Position numbers and translations under genes: made by a program | Notes under the pieces: model-generated | What the model saw: only the letters and a program-made list of their open reading frames with translations | Told to the model about the DNA's origin: nothing | The model's database searches: none | Assembly (NCBI GenBank): GCA_030407315.1 | Contig: JALQPE010000635.1 | Span: 1 to 64,000 of the forward strand | DNA length: 64,000 nt | From: Asparagopsis taxiformis | Taxonomy: Eukaryota; Rhodophyta; Florideophyceae; Bonnemaisoniales; Bonnemaisoniaceae | Direction: 5' to 3' | Shown: piece after piece, positions 33,601-43,169 of the stretch | Layout of the letters: each line of letters starts with the position of its first letter | Position numbering within the stretch: position 1 is the stretch's first letter

Positions 33601-34108
33601 CTGTACTCGTCAGATCCCGCATCTCGACTTCACGTACCCAGGACCGCCACGCGAGGAACCGAACCGCTATTGTGGGACCCCTGCACCAGACCCAGACTAT
33701 TCTTTCATAGCTACTGGTGCAGTTGGGTCCCCAATTCTGGTACGACCGCGGAGTCATGCCTTCCTCAACGCCCCTCGTGATGCCTTCCTGGCCATCTGGC
33801 CCCATCTCCATCCAAAATTGGTTTGGATTCCACCCTTCTCTGTTCTCGTGACTCGTGGTGACGTAGAGCACGCTGGTGCGGGATGGCAGGATTACGACTT
33901 CGTGAAGGACAAAATTTCTAAGACTGGAGTACAATACGGTCATCACATTCGAGTCCATAGCATGGCTGTACGTGATTCTTCCGAGCTAGTCAATGATCTC
34001 GTCTACGCACCGGTGCAGAGTGACGACCCCAATCGTCTGCCGAAACCTTACGAGTTCGCACACGATGAGGTACCGGATAGTAGTGAAGATTACATAACAG
34101 TTGAGTAG
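30620..34108 (+). CDS. ParB-like / zinc-knuckle / 2OG oxygenase fusion protein, copy A3
   Basis: 1162 residues from ATG 30620, which has AAAC before it; the frame is open upstream but only through non-ATG codons. The ParB/DGQHR-like domain carries YIADGLHRRGAL (DGLHR at 101-105), so Gly of DGGHR is Leu here. The middle helical domain is diverged. A long Pro/Ser linker follows (about 380-550). Unlike A1 and A2 it then has a cysteine/histidine cluster (C569, C575, C586, C589, H595, C598, C623, C627) that could bind zinc. The oxygenase-like end has H1001-L-D1003, H1084 (VEHAG) and R1111 in IRVH. All predicted ligands are kept. The product probably acts in the nucleus on DNA or chromatin; the substrate is unknown. 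Confidence 0.83.
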   Translation: MFHRQRSRLAAASSRAPARELTVPAMPRAGSTLANYEFRQMTLPIADIHVTEETSREVDESHVDVLFQKMVLEGFQTSSVGSVTVVGLAHESDETRFYIADGLHRRGALVRAKAEGVERLASIVDSVPVQEAFRPDGQAMTMEDVLYLSQRLNELVHTVLPTTIRDRIHAIISIYNCNLKYAKEGERKLSSMTASQLCNWFFQRHFSGILRKSTVTSIVNVALNMRRSPRTYEAYKMASGRKENEVGISLLVLKDTAFTKAEDRASELMVRCIHYRSVKLLQSFGRIPGLQLRVYLNYIRDFYLVIREVAPKVGMTTDELADLEDLEPDGTDMIPTWKSVFKRMVQYEEEPVPKQEKNHERRREDFRTVILQRFNIAPDRETPPPPPGASGDAVLATAASQEAKHVGKESEKAAESVPAPVASATPPKSPSQVTRQARSPTQFGENIMEPLPVPLPSQPLPEDEINPMDISPPDSQAKPDSTARAPSPSKPNSPPPPPSPSQPDSPPRSPMAVSPPTSAPVPNSAIATEQQNPETSVEASQPQGGGGGTVVSRSVRIPPDETTPRPFPCSLGSHCRFPGYAAVHKCTACNIKPVHNLCDYPRVYHLIPIKYLNNGERDMVFVCSRECYDGRQPDDPPSWTPPAGVTLQEAWEGDAYNPFEKDASSTESAEEKDKQTGEAPRSTMGGKAPISREPAKKTASGTPRRGEKRRREPTTPPPTRMTRSKTRSAAIAEQLIALGSPSSPPVSLPLPAQPPSSGEKEREGEIEDGETPTKTKVTSKGFRVHRYEDEQPPPPSFLTEQTTLAQAATFVRSISGLLHPEHRSGFIMTSGEVEEIREDINSAAGGTSEERIVYWERARASIDFDGYIVLEDILGASDVRSAIHELLSGFAQKFDDNVEGAWGTILNSGSAAQDARGGASRQRYMTPRSAVIEDLDGEQSMSLAHDKVSVDVILAIIAEMLHLEDSVSSLNGFKKGSKLRFGRTGLRMLLTGSNCTRQIPHLDFTYPGPPREEPNRYCGTPAPDPDYSFIATGAVGSPILVRPRSHAFLNAPRDAFLAIWPHLHPKLVWIPPFSVLVTRGDVEHAGAGWQDYDFVKDKISKTGVQYGHHIRVHSMAVRDSSELVNDLVYAPVQSDDPNRLPKPYEFAHDEVPDSSEDYITVE

Positions 34109-34369
34109 GTAGGATTTCACCTATAGGTTGCTCTCAACTAAAGTTTCTATTGTTTTCTTAATGTTCCTCCATTGCTTCACCTGTAGCATAGTATACTATA
34201 TACTAACAGTATACTCTTCCCCATTGCTTACTGACAACTTGTGACATTCTGTGATCTACGATATTGTTTTCCTCTCAACTCAGACTAACGAGTGCGTATC
34301 CATGAGCTAAGAGCGCTCCCGACCTCAGCAGTACCTCTATTTTGTCTTTTCCAGCTGCTATTCAGGTCC

Positions 34370-34412
34370 TAAAATTTGGTAATTTTTGAGCCCAAAAAAT
34401 TACCAAATTTTA
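34370..34412. repeat. Element 2 outer palindrome, copy 2
   Basis: TAAAATTTGGTAATTTTT and its complement around GAGCCC, identical over most of its length to the copy at 30121. Confidence 0.88.
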
Positions 34413-34829
34413 GACCCATCCGGCGCCCACCTGTTCCAGATTTGGACAACCGCTCCTGCCCCAGGCTACGTCAAGTTCATACATTCCATGCTTTACTGAT
34501 GTTTCTAAACATTCCAAATGCTACGCTTCTTCGCTGGATGGTTGTTGACGAACATTGACGGCGCATTGCAGCTCTGTTCAAAACCGAACCGGTATTACCA
34601 TGACGTGCATCTATGTCCGTCTACTTCTCTCCTCATACAATCTTGAACATCTAGTCATCGTGATGCATCCAGACAGTTGTGCACCAATAGTCGATAAACA
34701 TAATTGCACCGAACTATAGAAGGTGCTGCCCACGTGGTGCTTACTCGTGGTGGTGAGTGTCCCATGGCATAAGGTCGCTGGTACAAAGTAGGACGGAGTA
34801 CGAGCCATACGGTCACTACGAGTGGGGCA

Positions 34830-34951
34830 TAAAATTTGGTAATTTTTTGGGCTCAAAAATTACTGCAGTAAAAACTGATCTAGCAAAGTGCACTTGGCTA
34901 GATCAGTTTTTACTGCAGTAATTTTTGTGCCCAAAAAATTACCAAATTTTA
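34830..34951. repeat. Element 2 nested palindrome (outer plus inner hairpin)
   Basis: The outer arms TAAAATTTGGTAATTTTT enclose an inner hairpin with arms TACTGCAGTAAAAACTGATC. It looks as if the inner repeat inserted in the loop of the outer one. Confidence 0.88.
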
Positions 34952-35328
34952 GACTAGTCTGGCGACCGTCTGTAGCTAATGGGGCTTGAATTTAGGTGCA
35001 GTGTCTCTGTATTATTAGTGAAGCTAGCTCAAGGTTGTGGAGATTTTGTTTAATGCACTGTCATGATACAGAATGCGCCCAAGCTGCATACCCGTTCAAA
35101 ACATTGCACCCCTTCACCAATCTTCAACAACAAAACTCCAAACTCTTTCATCATCCCGCGACCCCTCGTCAGAAATCGGGGCTTCCATAAATTCCAATTT
35201 CAAATTTTGCGGGCGCGCGGAAAAATCTCCTTGCCGTCCTGTCAGGCACATGTGCCGGATTGCATTGCAATCTTCTCTACCAATCTATCGCATTCTCTCT
35301 TCTCCCTCGTTCCCGAGCATCCCCTGAA

Positions 35329-38300
35329 ATGGCGCAGCCACAACCCCGGCACGGGCTTGTCGAAACGTACAGCGAAGATGGGCCGATGCATCCATCTGAC
35401 AAGTACGGAAACGGAACCATTCTATGGGTTGATCCCGCTCGCGTTGTTTCAATTCCTGCTATCGCAGGGGCTAGCACCCCAGCCTCCGATGTCACATCCG
35501 TAGTGCATCTGGATTTCGAACGTCTCTATCTGTACGGTAGCATTGCGGACAATGGTGACGTAACCTTGGTGGGAGGCATGGACGTGTGCGAGGAGGTGTG
35601 GTCGCGCCCCCGACGGAACACATCGAGATATTTACTTCGCATGAGCTACGAATCTATTACTACCAAACCACATACGCTTGCCTCTATTCTCTTTCATCTC
35701 CTGGAGAGGGAAAGGATTATTCCGTTCTACGAAAGTGTAGCAATAGTCGCTCACATGCGAGACTGTTGGCATGAAGCTGAGAAGAAAGAGGATCATGTGC
35801 CCCTTGCAGAACGTTCGCTCACAGCGTTTCGAAGGGCTGTGAGCAGTATGTACAAGTTTGACCTGCCAGCGAATGCTTCAATCGTTCTGGATAAATGGTT
35901 CTCGTATGCCTACCATCGTCACACCTTTAACATTGTGCAAGCAGTCCGAAACTTCACCATTTCTGCTGGTGAAGATGGTAGTGTAGATATAGACACACGG
36001 GTATGGGATCTATTCCTCACGAGCTGTGGGTTGCTGGATTTATCCGTATCCTTCTTTATTCCCGTGTTTGTCCATGAGCGTGATGAGCAATCAGCAGAGG
36101 ATCCACTCAAAAACTCTCAGAGTCCTGGACCACCACTTCCAGTTCAGAAAGAGTTCTACACCGAGCATAACTTCTCCCAGTCCGCGATTGGTCGAGATGC
36201 CTTCTCAAGACAATCACTAGCATGCCAATTCTTCGTTTCACAGACCCAGGAGCGCGCTTCGCATCAAGATAGCTGGACAACTCCGAGACTTACCACAACT
36301 TTCGAGAGGGTTGTATTTCTCATGGCATTGATACAAATGGACCGAGACTGGAAGTTGCAGGCAGAATCCCGGCCACGCTCACGTACAAGAACGAGGTCTT
36401 CGAATAGACCCACGCCGCTTCTCAAGAAGGATAGTCCGTGGACTGCCCAGCGTCTTGGATATGGTATTCATGTGATTCTGAAGTCATGGGATGTATTGGC
36501 AAAGTCGCTAGGGGCTACCAATACCGAGGAGCTCTTGCAACCGTACCTTCTGTACGACCAGAGAGTATTCACGTACCACGTCCTGGACTCGGAAAATAGG
36601 GGCTTCGCACCGCTTCGAGAGCTGAAGACTTTGTTGCACGGCAGAGGAGCTGTTCGAAGAGTGCAGCACTCGGCAAGCATCTCGAGTGCGGCTGTCCATC
36701 GTACGCTGCTGCAAGATGCTCAGATGCGCCTCTGCGCAACGTCCTTCTGGGAGCACATAATGACGATCTGTCGGCACAAAGAATTGTTCGACCAAACCGT
36801 TTCTTCACCGCGAGCAATACCTTTCCTACAGGGCTTCCAGGCGTCGACTGGTTCCCCGGATGCTGGGAGGTTTACGACTATTCGGGCTCTGGGTATGGTT
36901 GAAAGGCAACTCACGGCATTCAGCCTCACAGAAGAGCCACAATCAACGCCCGACCCTAATGAGGAGCTGTTCGGAGACACTGAGAGAACAGCTTCTCCAG
37001 TACGGGATTCTCCGCCCGGCGGGAACGGAACGAGCCCGAATGCTAAACGCAGACGACTAGATGAAAGCCCTTCTGGTGCAGGAAGCTCGAGCAGGAATAG
37101 CGGTAACAGCGGTACCGCCGAAGCGGCCAGAGCTGATATAAAATCCATGCGTGCAGAAGATGAAGTGTTGATTCCTCCAGAAATGGACAACATGAAAGGA
37201 TCTGTCCTGCATACTTTCAACTGCAGCTTCAGAGACCTTTTGAAGAACTATGACGCTGTTGACAATCCTCGAAAGCCGCAAATCCGGGAAGGTGCTCAGT
37301 TGGTACTCACTGACCCGCCGTACAATACTAGGCGTATGTCTGGCAGAGGAAACTCTGGTTACGATGTCCTCCGTCAGGAAGAAATCGAAGACACGGTAGC
37401 TGAAATTTCCAAGGTGACGCGCAAGGGTGGTCATGTTCTCATATTCACATCTGCTGCTCTGTTCTACAATTGGGTATACGAGCTTCGCAAAGTGAAATAC
37501 TCTACGGGTAGTCCTATGTTCGCGGTTGATTCGCAGCCTATCGTCTGTACTCGGAGCCCCACCCATTTTACTTCGCCTCCATATAGGATTACAACCAGTT
37601 TGTTAAATATGGTCGAGCTGGTTGTACATGCTACGAAGCTGGGTAAGGGTAAAGAAGGCTGGGGGATGGTGAACTACCGAAATGCAGGATACATCCCTTC
37701 TAGGTTCAAGGCTTGGACAAATGTCATCGACAACATCCCGCGCATCACAGCATCGGAGACAGTGAAATATTTGGACAAGGACAAGAAAAAGGTTACGTTG
37801 CGCCCCGAGCAGAAGACCGTAGCTCTCATGCAAGAGCTCATTGGACGTTTCTCAAACCAGGGAGACTTGGTCGTGGACATGTTTGCTGGCACTTTCTCTA
37901 CTGCAGTTGCATGCCTTACTATGCACCACGGTCAGTACAGGAGGTTTGTGGGGTGTGAGAAGTTCACGGACTGCTTTGAACTATCCCTTCCTAGAGTCAA
38001 TCTTGCATTTCTGCAGCAGGTCTCCATTGGGAACTTTGCTCAACAGTCCACGCCCGCCCTGCAGCAGCTGGCCACTTCTCAACTCGGAACTTCCGATGAC
38101 GATTCCCACTCGAAGAACCCCTCCAGTTTACCAAGTTCGACACAACTTCCACCCCACCTCATCAGCTTTCTGACCGCCATTTGGTGCATCCCAGACCAGC
38201 ACAATGACTTGATAGACCTTCCTATTCACAAATGGCCACAATCACTGCTGGGCTTGTTGTCCACCATGGATAGTAAAACCCTGCTATCAATTGATGCAAT

Positions 38301-38802
38301 GGCACACAATGTATACGTTGCAACTTCAACTATACCTGCAGCTGGTGATGGACTCTTCGCAAGAGTAGATATTGATCCAGGAGATATCGTCGGGTACTAT
38401 TTTGGGGCAGTGGTTTACAAGGATCTCTACCAAGCAAAACTGAAGACGTTTGGTACGGGTCCGACTTCGTTCTCGATTGAGCGCTTCCAGAAGTACGCAG
38501 TTCAAATCAAGGACCCAAATATCACCTGCTTGCTTCCGTCTACGTCTGGCCGCCCCATCTTCATTGTTCCATTCGAGTATTGCGCTGCTTCGAAAATCAA
38601 CGACCCAACGTTCGTGGATCCAGCAGAGGGAACCGATCGCCCGTCGCGAACTGCTAATGTTAGTTTCTCCTCCCCTGTACAAGAACTCATCAGTGAGAGC
38701 TCTGTGTCTAGCTACCAAGTTGTATGTGTTACTGCTAACGAGGCTATCTCAGCTGGATCCGAGCTGTTTATCGAATACGGTCATGATTACTTCACTGTCT
38801 AG
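35329..38802 (+). CDS. Beta-class DNA methyltransferase fused to SET domain (ParB-like N-terminus degenerate)
   Basis: 1157 residues from ATG 35329, single exon. Residues about 40-110 resemble the ParB-like region of the decayed copy, but the DGAHR site reads GGMDV (82-86), so that function is probably lost. A long alpha-helical middle follows. The methyltransferase has motif IV DPPYNTRR (D662-Y665), then motif I VVDMFAGTFST (D850, G854). Motif IV before motif I plus DPPY points to a bacterial-type N6-adenine or N4-cytosine enzyme. The SET domain has GDGLFARVDIDPGD (1006-1019), an Asn-containing SKINDP segment, TANVSF and IEYGHDYF (Y1150). Bacterial and phage proteins commonly fuse ParB and N6/N4 methyltransferase domains; adding SET gives a combined DNA and histone writer. 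Activity is inferred from intact motifs only. Confidence 0.87.
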   Translation: MAQPQPRHGLVETYSEDGPMHPSDKYGNGTILWVDPARVVSIPAIAGASTPASDVTSVVHLDFERLYLYGSIADNGDVTLVGGMDVCEEVWSRPRRNTSRYLLRMSYESITTKPHTLASILFHLLERERIIPFYESVAIVAHMRDCWHEAEKKEDHVPLAERSLTAFRRAVSSMYKFDLPANASIVLDKWFSYAYHRHTFNIVQAVRNFTISAGEDGSVDIDTRVWDLFLTSCGLLDLSVSFFIPVFVHERDEQSAEDPLKNSQSPGPPLPVQKEFYTEHNFSQSAIGRDAFSRQSLACQFFVSQTQERASHQDSWTTPRLTTTFERVVFLMALIQMDRDWKLQAESRPRSRTRTRSSNRPTPLLKKDSPWTAQRLGYGIHVILKSWDVLAKSLGATNTEELLQPYLLYDQRVFTYHVLDSENRGFAPLRELKTLLHGRGAVRRVQHSASISSAAVHRTLLQDAQMRLCATSFWEHIMTICRHKELFDQTVSSPRAIPFLQGFQASTGSPDAGRFTTIRALGMVERQLTAFSLTEEPQSTPDPNEELFGDTERTASPVRDSPPGGNGTSPNAKRRRLDESPSGAGSSSRNSGNSGTAEAARADIKSMRAEDEVLIPPEMDNMKGSVLHTFNCSFRDLLKNYDAVDNPRKPQIREGAQLVLTDPPYNTRRMSGRGNSGYDVLRQEEIEDTVAEISKVTRKGGHVLIFTSAALFYNWVYELRKVKYSTGSPMFAVDSQPIVCTRSPTHFTSPPYRITTSLLNMVELVVHATKLGKGKEGWGMVNYRNAGYIPSRFKAWTNVIDNIPRITASETVKYLDKDKKKVTLRPEQKTVALMQELIGRFSNQGDLVVDMFAGTFSTAVACLTMHHGQYRRFVGCEKFTDCFELSLPRVNLAFLQQVSIGNFAQQSTPALQQLATSQLGTSDDDSHSKNPSSLPSSTQLPPHLISFLTAIWCIPDQHNDLIDLPIHKWPQSLLGLLSTMDSKTLLSIDAMAHNVYVATSTIPAAGDGLFARVDIDPGDIVGYYFGAVVYKDLYQAKLKTFGTGPTSFSIERFQKYAVQIKDPNITCLLPSTSGRPIFIVPFEYCAASKINDPTFVDPAEGTDRPSRTANVSFSSPVQELISESSVSSYQVVCVTANEAISAGSELFIEYGHDYFTV

Positions 38803-38991
38803 CTGTTACCCTCTCACAGTCAAATTTCACAAGTAAATCCATCTCCATTAATGTTTTCACTCTGTTTCCCATACCTTCAATTTATTTTTATCGTAATGTA
38901 CTCTTTCCCCCCAAGCAAGCAATGCGTAGAAGAATTTCCCGTTTGGTACGTAATGCGTCTGCATAAGGTTGGACAAGGTATATTCTGTGCG

Positions 38992-39113
38992 TAAAATTTG
39001 GTAATTTTTTGGGCTCAAAAATTACTGCAGTAAAAACTGATCTACCCGAGTGCACTTTGCTAGATCAGTTTTTACTGCAGTAATTTTAGAGCCCAAAAAA
39101 TTACCAAATTTTA
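38992..39113. repeat. Element 2 nested palindrome, copy 2
   Basis: Same outer and inner arms as 34830-34951, with loop CCCGAGTGCACTTTGC. It lies 190 bp downstream of the methyltransferase-SET stop. Confidence 0.88.
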
Positions 39114-39921
39114 CGCTGCCTTGTATGTGTTCTGGCATAGCCACGGGCACCACACAACCCTACATGGCATGTCGAAGGCTGAGGTTTGGATACCAGCCGT
39201 TCTTAGTTGTTTGCCTTGTTCCACATGCGGACGGTCTCCGCTTGTTCTTCAGCACAATGACAATGTAGAGAGAAATGCAGGTACCACAACTGTCTTGTAC
39301 ATTGTACATCCATTCTCGCATTTCGTACATCATGCATGTACCACACGCAGGAAAAGCTGCTCAATGTACATTCTATGTGGTATGAAGTTTAACGCTTCTA
39401 TAATTATAGCGTTAACGCTCCTAGCAACAAAACAGCCCGGAAGAACAAACTGAGCCGTGGTCATCTACATAGTCAGCTAGTGCTGCTTACATAGTGCTGA
39501 GATTAAATTTCGGTAATTTTTCTAGCTATGAAATTACTGCAGTAAAAACTGATCTACCTAAGTGCACTTGGGTAGATCACTCTTTACTGCAGCAATTTCA
39601 GCGCAAAAAAGATTACCAATTTCCTTGCCCCGAATATACCTTAGCCTACGTTCTGCAAACACATAGAGATGTAACCAAAATAACTTCTCTGGCTGATTGC
39701 ATTGCTGGCTCCATTGCTTTTGGGTATGCCCAGGACCGTTACTGCCCGCAGCTTTTGTAACGGCCGTACCAATGTCCTTATCCGTTACATCTTCCGTCCA
39801 TGCTCGAGACAAGTTTCCCCCTGGTCTCTTCTACTTATCCTTCCCTTCTCCTCAGCAACGTTTCCAGTTCTACTCAAGTACTCTATCCTGGGCGTGAACC
39901 ATTCAACGGTTTCCAGCAAAA
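39114..39921. other. Intergenic with third nested palindrome
   Basis: No gene supported. The palindrome is at 39504-39623 and the rest is the 5' flank of the next gene. Confidence 0.4.
39504..39623. repeat. Element 2 nested palindrome, copy 3 (diverged)
   Basis: Outer arms TTAAATTTCGGTAATTTTT and GATTACCAATTT are mutated. The inner hairpin with TACTGCAGTAAAAACTGATC is well kept. Confidence 0.8.
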
Positions 39922-41595
39922 ATGAGAGATGATTTATCTTTGACTAGGTTTGCAAAGTTCGAAGAACGGTTCGCATCCCTCGAACAGTACATGCGCGATT
40001 CCCTTTCGTCTATTCAATTGGAGCTGGCGTGTATTCGATACATGGCCTCCGCTGCTGCCGGAACAAACACTGTCCCTTCAGTTGTTCTGGATGAGAGATC
40101 AAGAAAAGCAGGTCAAATTGCGACGCTGGTGTCTTCTCTGTTCAACAACAGGCAGGTTACATCTCGATTCGTCGCTTTCAGAACTGTTGCAGAGCTTGTT
40201 AAAACCTTTGTTGACGCCAATTTGCTCAAGAATTGTAATTCGAGGTCTGCAACATCACCACAGGTGGATTCCTGCACAACATTGCTTCTTGCTGCCCTGT
40301 CGTTTTCGCATACTTCAAGTTCAAATTCTGAGGTAAGGCAATCTAAGAGATCTCTTATCGGAACGGCAGTAGGGAAACGACATGTGTTCTTAAAACGCTC
40401 TATTATCGGAACTGCGTTTATTTCAATGGCAAATGACAGAATTGTGCGATGGAAGGACTCGACGAGCAGGAATGATGGGGTCCTCGATCCTGGGGAGGAG
40501 GAGGACTTGAACAGCAATACTCTATCTCGAGACTATGCACTACGCAATGCTACAGTAGTGCGCATCGAAAAGCCGTCTTGGCTGCACATTTCCCAACGAG
40601 CTCTTTTCCATGCCATGGATATTTCGATGCCCACGGAGGCAGAACGAAACGTGGAACAGTCTACGCATTTGCAGGTTACTCTTTCAAAGCGTCGCCGACT
40701 GTCTGGTTCGAAAGAAGCACGCCGTACTGGTACATCCTCTTCATCTTCTTCCGCTGTATCCAACCTTTCTCCGTCTGACTTACAGTCTATTCCGATTATT
40801 ACCTCTGCACTACGGCAGCTTACACAGTTCTTCAACACTTCCCGGAAACAGATGAAAATGGAATTGGTCAAACAAGCATTCTTCCTCATCCACCGAGATA
40901 TGAAGGCAACTGTGGATGTTTCTCCTGCCCATGCTGTTTCCACAACAGAAATGTGTCCACCTGACTCTATTCCGACAACTTCGAGAGCTTACGGAACAGG
41001 AGAAGAAGCTCTCGAAGTGTATTCAAAAAATGATTCCATCTTCTCAAATTTCATTCTGAGCCGTCCTGAGCTTCACATTCAGGTTACTTACATAGTTCAG
41101 GTGAGCGGTGATATCGATGGTGAAAACATTACGAGTACGCGAGTGGAGAAGTTGGCTGTCTGTTCATTCTCCCTTCTTACTCTAGCTATGATATTGTTAT
41201 GCAGTTTTTGCCAATGTACACAACTGGAGATCCTCTGTCATGAACCCCATGCTATTCAAGCATGTTATAAGATTTCAATATGCCTCCAAGGTTTATTTAA
41301 CGAAGCCCTGAAACAACAGCCTACATCTCATTTTGGGAATGATGGATTCCCCTTGCGCGTTACATGGGGACATCTTGAGCTCCGGGACTACCTCATGGGA
41401 GGTGACTGCCTCACGGGGATCATTAGAAAGAAGAGAAACCTAACAGCACAAGAATACGAGTCTGTCCGTTTCGTTTCAGGCTTCAGGCATACTGAGCGCT
41501 CAGAAGATAACCCAGCAAACAGACCAGTTTCCAATCATGATTGTGTACCTCTCGAGGAGGATGATAAACTTGGTATTTCTTTAATTGGCATGTAG
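39922..41595 (+). CDS. Element 2 accessory protein of unknown function
   Basis: A 557-residue intact single-exon gene from ATG 39922. Residues about 5-40 (FAKFEERFASLEQYMRDSLS) form a likely short coiled coil. Residues about 225-300 hold a basic KRRRLSGSKEARR stretch, a candidate nuclear localisation signal, before a serine run. The C-terminal third has mixed beta/alpha composition. I recognise no family. It follows the methyltransferase-SET gene in the same direction and is convergent with the split gene at 41722, which is of similar length once rejoined. Its intact frame inside element 2 suggests a working role. Confidence 0.65.
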   Translation: MRDDLSLTRFAKFEERFASLEQYMRDSLSSIQLELACIRYMASAAAGTNTVPSVVLDERSRKAGQIATLVSSLFNNRQVTSRFVAFRTVAELVKTFVDANLLKNCNSRSATSPQVDSCTTLLLAALSFSHTSSSNSEVRQSKRSLIGTAVGKRHVFLKRSIIGTAFISMANDRIVRWKDSTSRNDGVLDPGEEEDLNSNTLSRDYALRNATVVRIEKPSWLHISQRALFHAMDISMPTEAERNVEQSTHLQVTLSKRRRLSGSKEARRTGTSSSSSSAVSNLSPSDLQSIPIITSALRQLTQFFNTSRKQMKMELVKQAFFLIHRDMKATVDVSPAHAVSTTEMCPPDSIPTTSRAYGTGEEALEVYSKNDSIFSNFILSRPELHIQVTYIVQVSGDIDGENITSTRVEKLAVCSFSLLTLAMILLCSFCQCTQLEILCHEPHAIQACYKISICLQGLFNEALKQQPTSHFGNDGFPLRVTWGHLELRDYLMGGDCLTGIIRKKRNLTAQEYESVRFVSGFRHTERSEDNPANRPVSNHDCVPLEEDDKLGISLIGM

Positions 41596-41721
41596 AACTG
41601 TTCTAGCTGGAACACCGCCGTCTTCATGTGACTGTAGTAGTTCCCATTGCTTGCCTCTGCTCCGCAATGTATGCTTCAGAATAATTAAACTAGTTCTTCC
41701 ATGTTCATCTCACTACCTGTA

Positions 41722-43148
41722 TCATTTTATGTACTCCTCTGCCCTTTTCTCTGACACACTATACCCCACCATATCATTGACCACATCTTCCGATATTAAC
41801 TTGCCTATTCTACATGGTTCTTCCTCACCACGGAATATGACATACGGCATATGCACTCTCAATGTTCCCCACAACATGTCACCAGCCCTTCCTCTTTTCC
41901 TTTGCGTCGTAGGTTCCCATTCAATGCGGAAACATTTCTTTCTTTCGCTTCTCCACCCTTCTAGACTCCCGTCACCATCGAACCCCCCGTGCACGCCACA
42001 TATCGAGGGACATTCCTGCAGCTCCATTCCGTTCACATATTCACCTTGGACTACAGCACTACCGTTGCGAGCTAGACACCATACGTTCGATTTAGATCCG
42101 GCAATGCAGAACGAGCTACTGCCAATTGCAACAGATTTCGACTGTGCTTCCATCGTTTCCGAGCACAATATCGTACCAAACAACCGCAGAGCACATGGCC
42201 TCGCTGTTCCGTTCATGTCACCACACTCTTCATTCTCCTCCCCTTCCGAGTTGCTTATGTTACGCCTATGAACCAGAGACTCAGTTCGCCATCTGTGCCC
42301 CAATCCTAGCAGATCCGATAGTGTGGAAAAACTGGAACACGTAATGTTCACAGCTTCTCCGCCATTTCCAGCCACTGCCGCGTGAAGCCCTGGGTACACT
42401 TTGTAATACCCCCCTCGATAGGTTTCTGCTGTTCCCTTTAGCATTTCCCGGAATAGCTCAGTGCTCAATGAGATTGGAATCTGGACAGGTCCGCTAATAG
42501 CCGTTCCACTCGTGCATGCACCGTCAATCTCACCATGTGGGTAGCCACCCCCTGGGGTTGACAAAGTGCTTCGATTAACCTGTTCCACAACTTTCTCTAC
42601 CGCACGCTGCAAGAGCATTAACAAAACCTTACCAGCCGATACTGTTGATGCACAATTTAGAACCCTTTCGTGCCAACCAAGCCGAATCTCGCTAGCATTT
42701 CCAGAAAGCATTATATTTTCTAGTGTTCTCAGCCTTGTCTCCATACCACTGTATGTTTTGACGTCAAGTGCTGATTCCACTTTTGGCTTCTTCCTCTGCG
42801 GTGATATCGCTTCAGATTCTCCATCTGATTGGTCATGACATTCTACTCTCTCCGCTTCGTAATCCACAGCCTCTCCATTGCTCGTTCTCCACGGTGTCGG
42901 GGGCTGACCCCCCGACATCAACTTATTTCCGAGCAGAAACTTTACGTTTTCGTAGGCGACACAAGGATAATTCATTTCAGGAATAGCATCGTATAACAAT
43001 CTGCCTTCTGCCACTGCCATTTCATTATGACTCGGCTTCACAGCGTTCGAATGCCGCCACGTAGTGACTTCCAAGACTGATATCTCCTTTTCCTCCCTCG
43101 TCAACCTCACGATTGAATCATCCACATCCTTTCCATTCTGCTCCACCA
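41722..43148 (-). pseudogene. C-terminal part of accessory gene split by element 3
   Basis: A 475-codon open frame ending at 41722 runs without an initiating ATG right up to the CACTA end at 43149. Across the junction the minus-strand frame hits a stop inside the terminal repeat. The missing start is at 57552-57809 (-). Joining the two with one CA target copy removed gives a continuous frame of about 560 residues. Visible here are a basic SPQRKKPKVES stretch, a coiled-coil-like METRLRTLENIML segment and a Gly-rich beta region. No family recognised. The frame has no other breaks, so the insertion looks recent. Confidence 0.8.
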
Positions 43149-43161
43149 CACTACGGTGTTG
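43149..43161. repeat. Left terminal inverted repeat of element 3
   Basis: CACTACGGTGTTG, complementary to 57539-57551. The element's name-giving CACTA is the first five bases. Confidence 0.92.
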
Positions 43162-43169
43162 GGAATGAA

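Larger units (their letters stand above)
34109..35328. other. Intergenic region of element 2 with two palindromes
   Basis: No gene. It contains the palindromes at 34370-34412 and 34830-34951 and the 5' flank of the methyltransferase-SET gene, which is CT-rich near 35285-35330. Confidence 0.5.
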
